Shown here piece by piece: positions 28,069 through 28,180 of a stretch of DNA of 28,180 bases (its first letter is position 1; each line of letters opens with the position of its first letter). The stretch covers positions 1 to 28,180 of the forward strand of contig LGRX02003633.1 in NCBI GenBank assembly GCA_001247695.2. Direction: 5' to 3'. Made by a program: the position numbers and the translations under genes. The notes under the pieces are model-generated. The model searched no databases. It was given only the letters and a program-made list of their open reading frames with translations, and had not been told where the DNA came from. Source of the stretch: Cymbomonas tetramitiformis. Lineage: Eukaryota > Chlorophyta > Pyramimonadophyceae > Pyramimonadales > Pyramimonadaceae.

Positions 28069-28180
28069 ATATGCACGCATATGAACAAAAATGCAACAAA
28101 AAAATCTACCGGGACTCGCCGAGTACGAAAGTATCATGCACAAATAAATAATTCCAGTAATATTTTTTAATAAAAATTGC
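28069..28180 (+). other. Flanking DNA after the copia-type element
   Basis: AT-rich sequence beginning with the ATATG target duplication. I see no gene in these 112 bases. Confidence 0.5.

Noticed and set aside
1..28180. Bacterial or phage origin suggested by ParB and methyltransferase domains
   Set aside because: The genes have many GT..AG introns, and LTR elements and a PHD finger are present; the source is eukaryotic.
1..28180. tRNA or rRNA genes
   Set aside because: I saw no cloverleaf with conserved A and B boxes and no rRNA-like conserved blocks on either strand, though a covariance search could not be run.

Overview
The window is eukaryotic DNA built from two LTR retrotransposons, one large spliced gene and a row of very small genes. 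The spliced gene has introns of about 60-125 bp with GT..AG ends and CTAAC/CTAAT-like branch sites near the acceptor, and a broken MYND-finger gene lies beside it. This compact style fits a fungus, perhaps a basidiomycete. That is an inference: Ty3/gypsy elements with DNA methyltransferases are better known from green algae and dinoflagellates, so an algal or protist source is not excluded.

Bases 1 to about 14171 are the interior and 3' end of a very large Ty3/gypsy element; its 5' LTR lies outside the window. ORF1 (1-6417, open at the window edge) is Gag with a CCHC-like knuckle and an aspartic protease, followed by a further thousand or so residues of unknown function. ORF2 (frame open 6330-13526) overlaps it in the -1 frame. 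ORF2 has a hydrophobic N-terminal part, reverse transcriptase, RNase H, a complete cytosine-C5 DNA methyltransferase, integrase, a PHD finger and a second, amino-methyltransferase-like domain. Three GC-rich hairpins sit at the ORF junction. A polypurine tract and a TG..CA LTR close the element, and a second partial LTR copy abuts it.

Bases 14396-20995 are a gene of at least 14 visible exons on the plus strand whose 5' end is lost into the LTR copy. Its product has an unrecognised N-terminal region, a linker made by tandem exon duplication, a ParB-like region, and a beta-class N4/N6-type DNA methyltransferase fold with an intact AdoMet motif but DCEY where DPPY is expected. It ends in an Ala/Glu/Lys coiled coil with a basic tail. 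All exons join in frame if a minisatellite in exon 6 is treated as an intron.

Bases 21377-25119 hold small genes in tandem: a frameshifted MYND-finger gene, a pair of about 80-residue paralogues, and two cassettes whose flanks are nearly identical but whose short CxxC-containing ORFs have diverged strongly, one of them frameshifted.

Bases 25505-28068 are a non-autonomous Ty1/copia-type element on the minus strand: about 253-bp LTRs, ATATG target-site duplication, half-tRNA(iMet)-type primer site, and a single gag ORF with no pol.

The most striking content is two unrelated DNA-modification systems side by side: a retrotransposon carrying writer and reader domains, inserted at or next to a ParB-methyltransferase gene.
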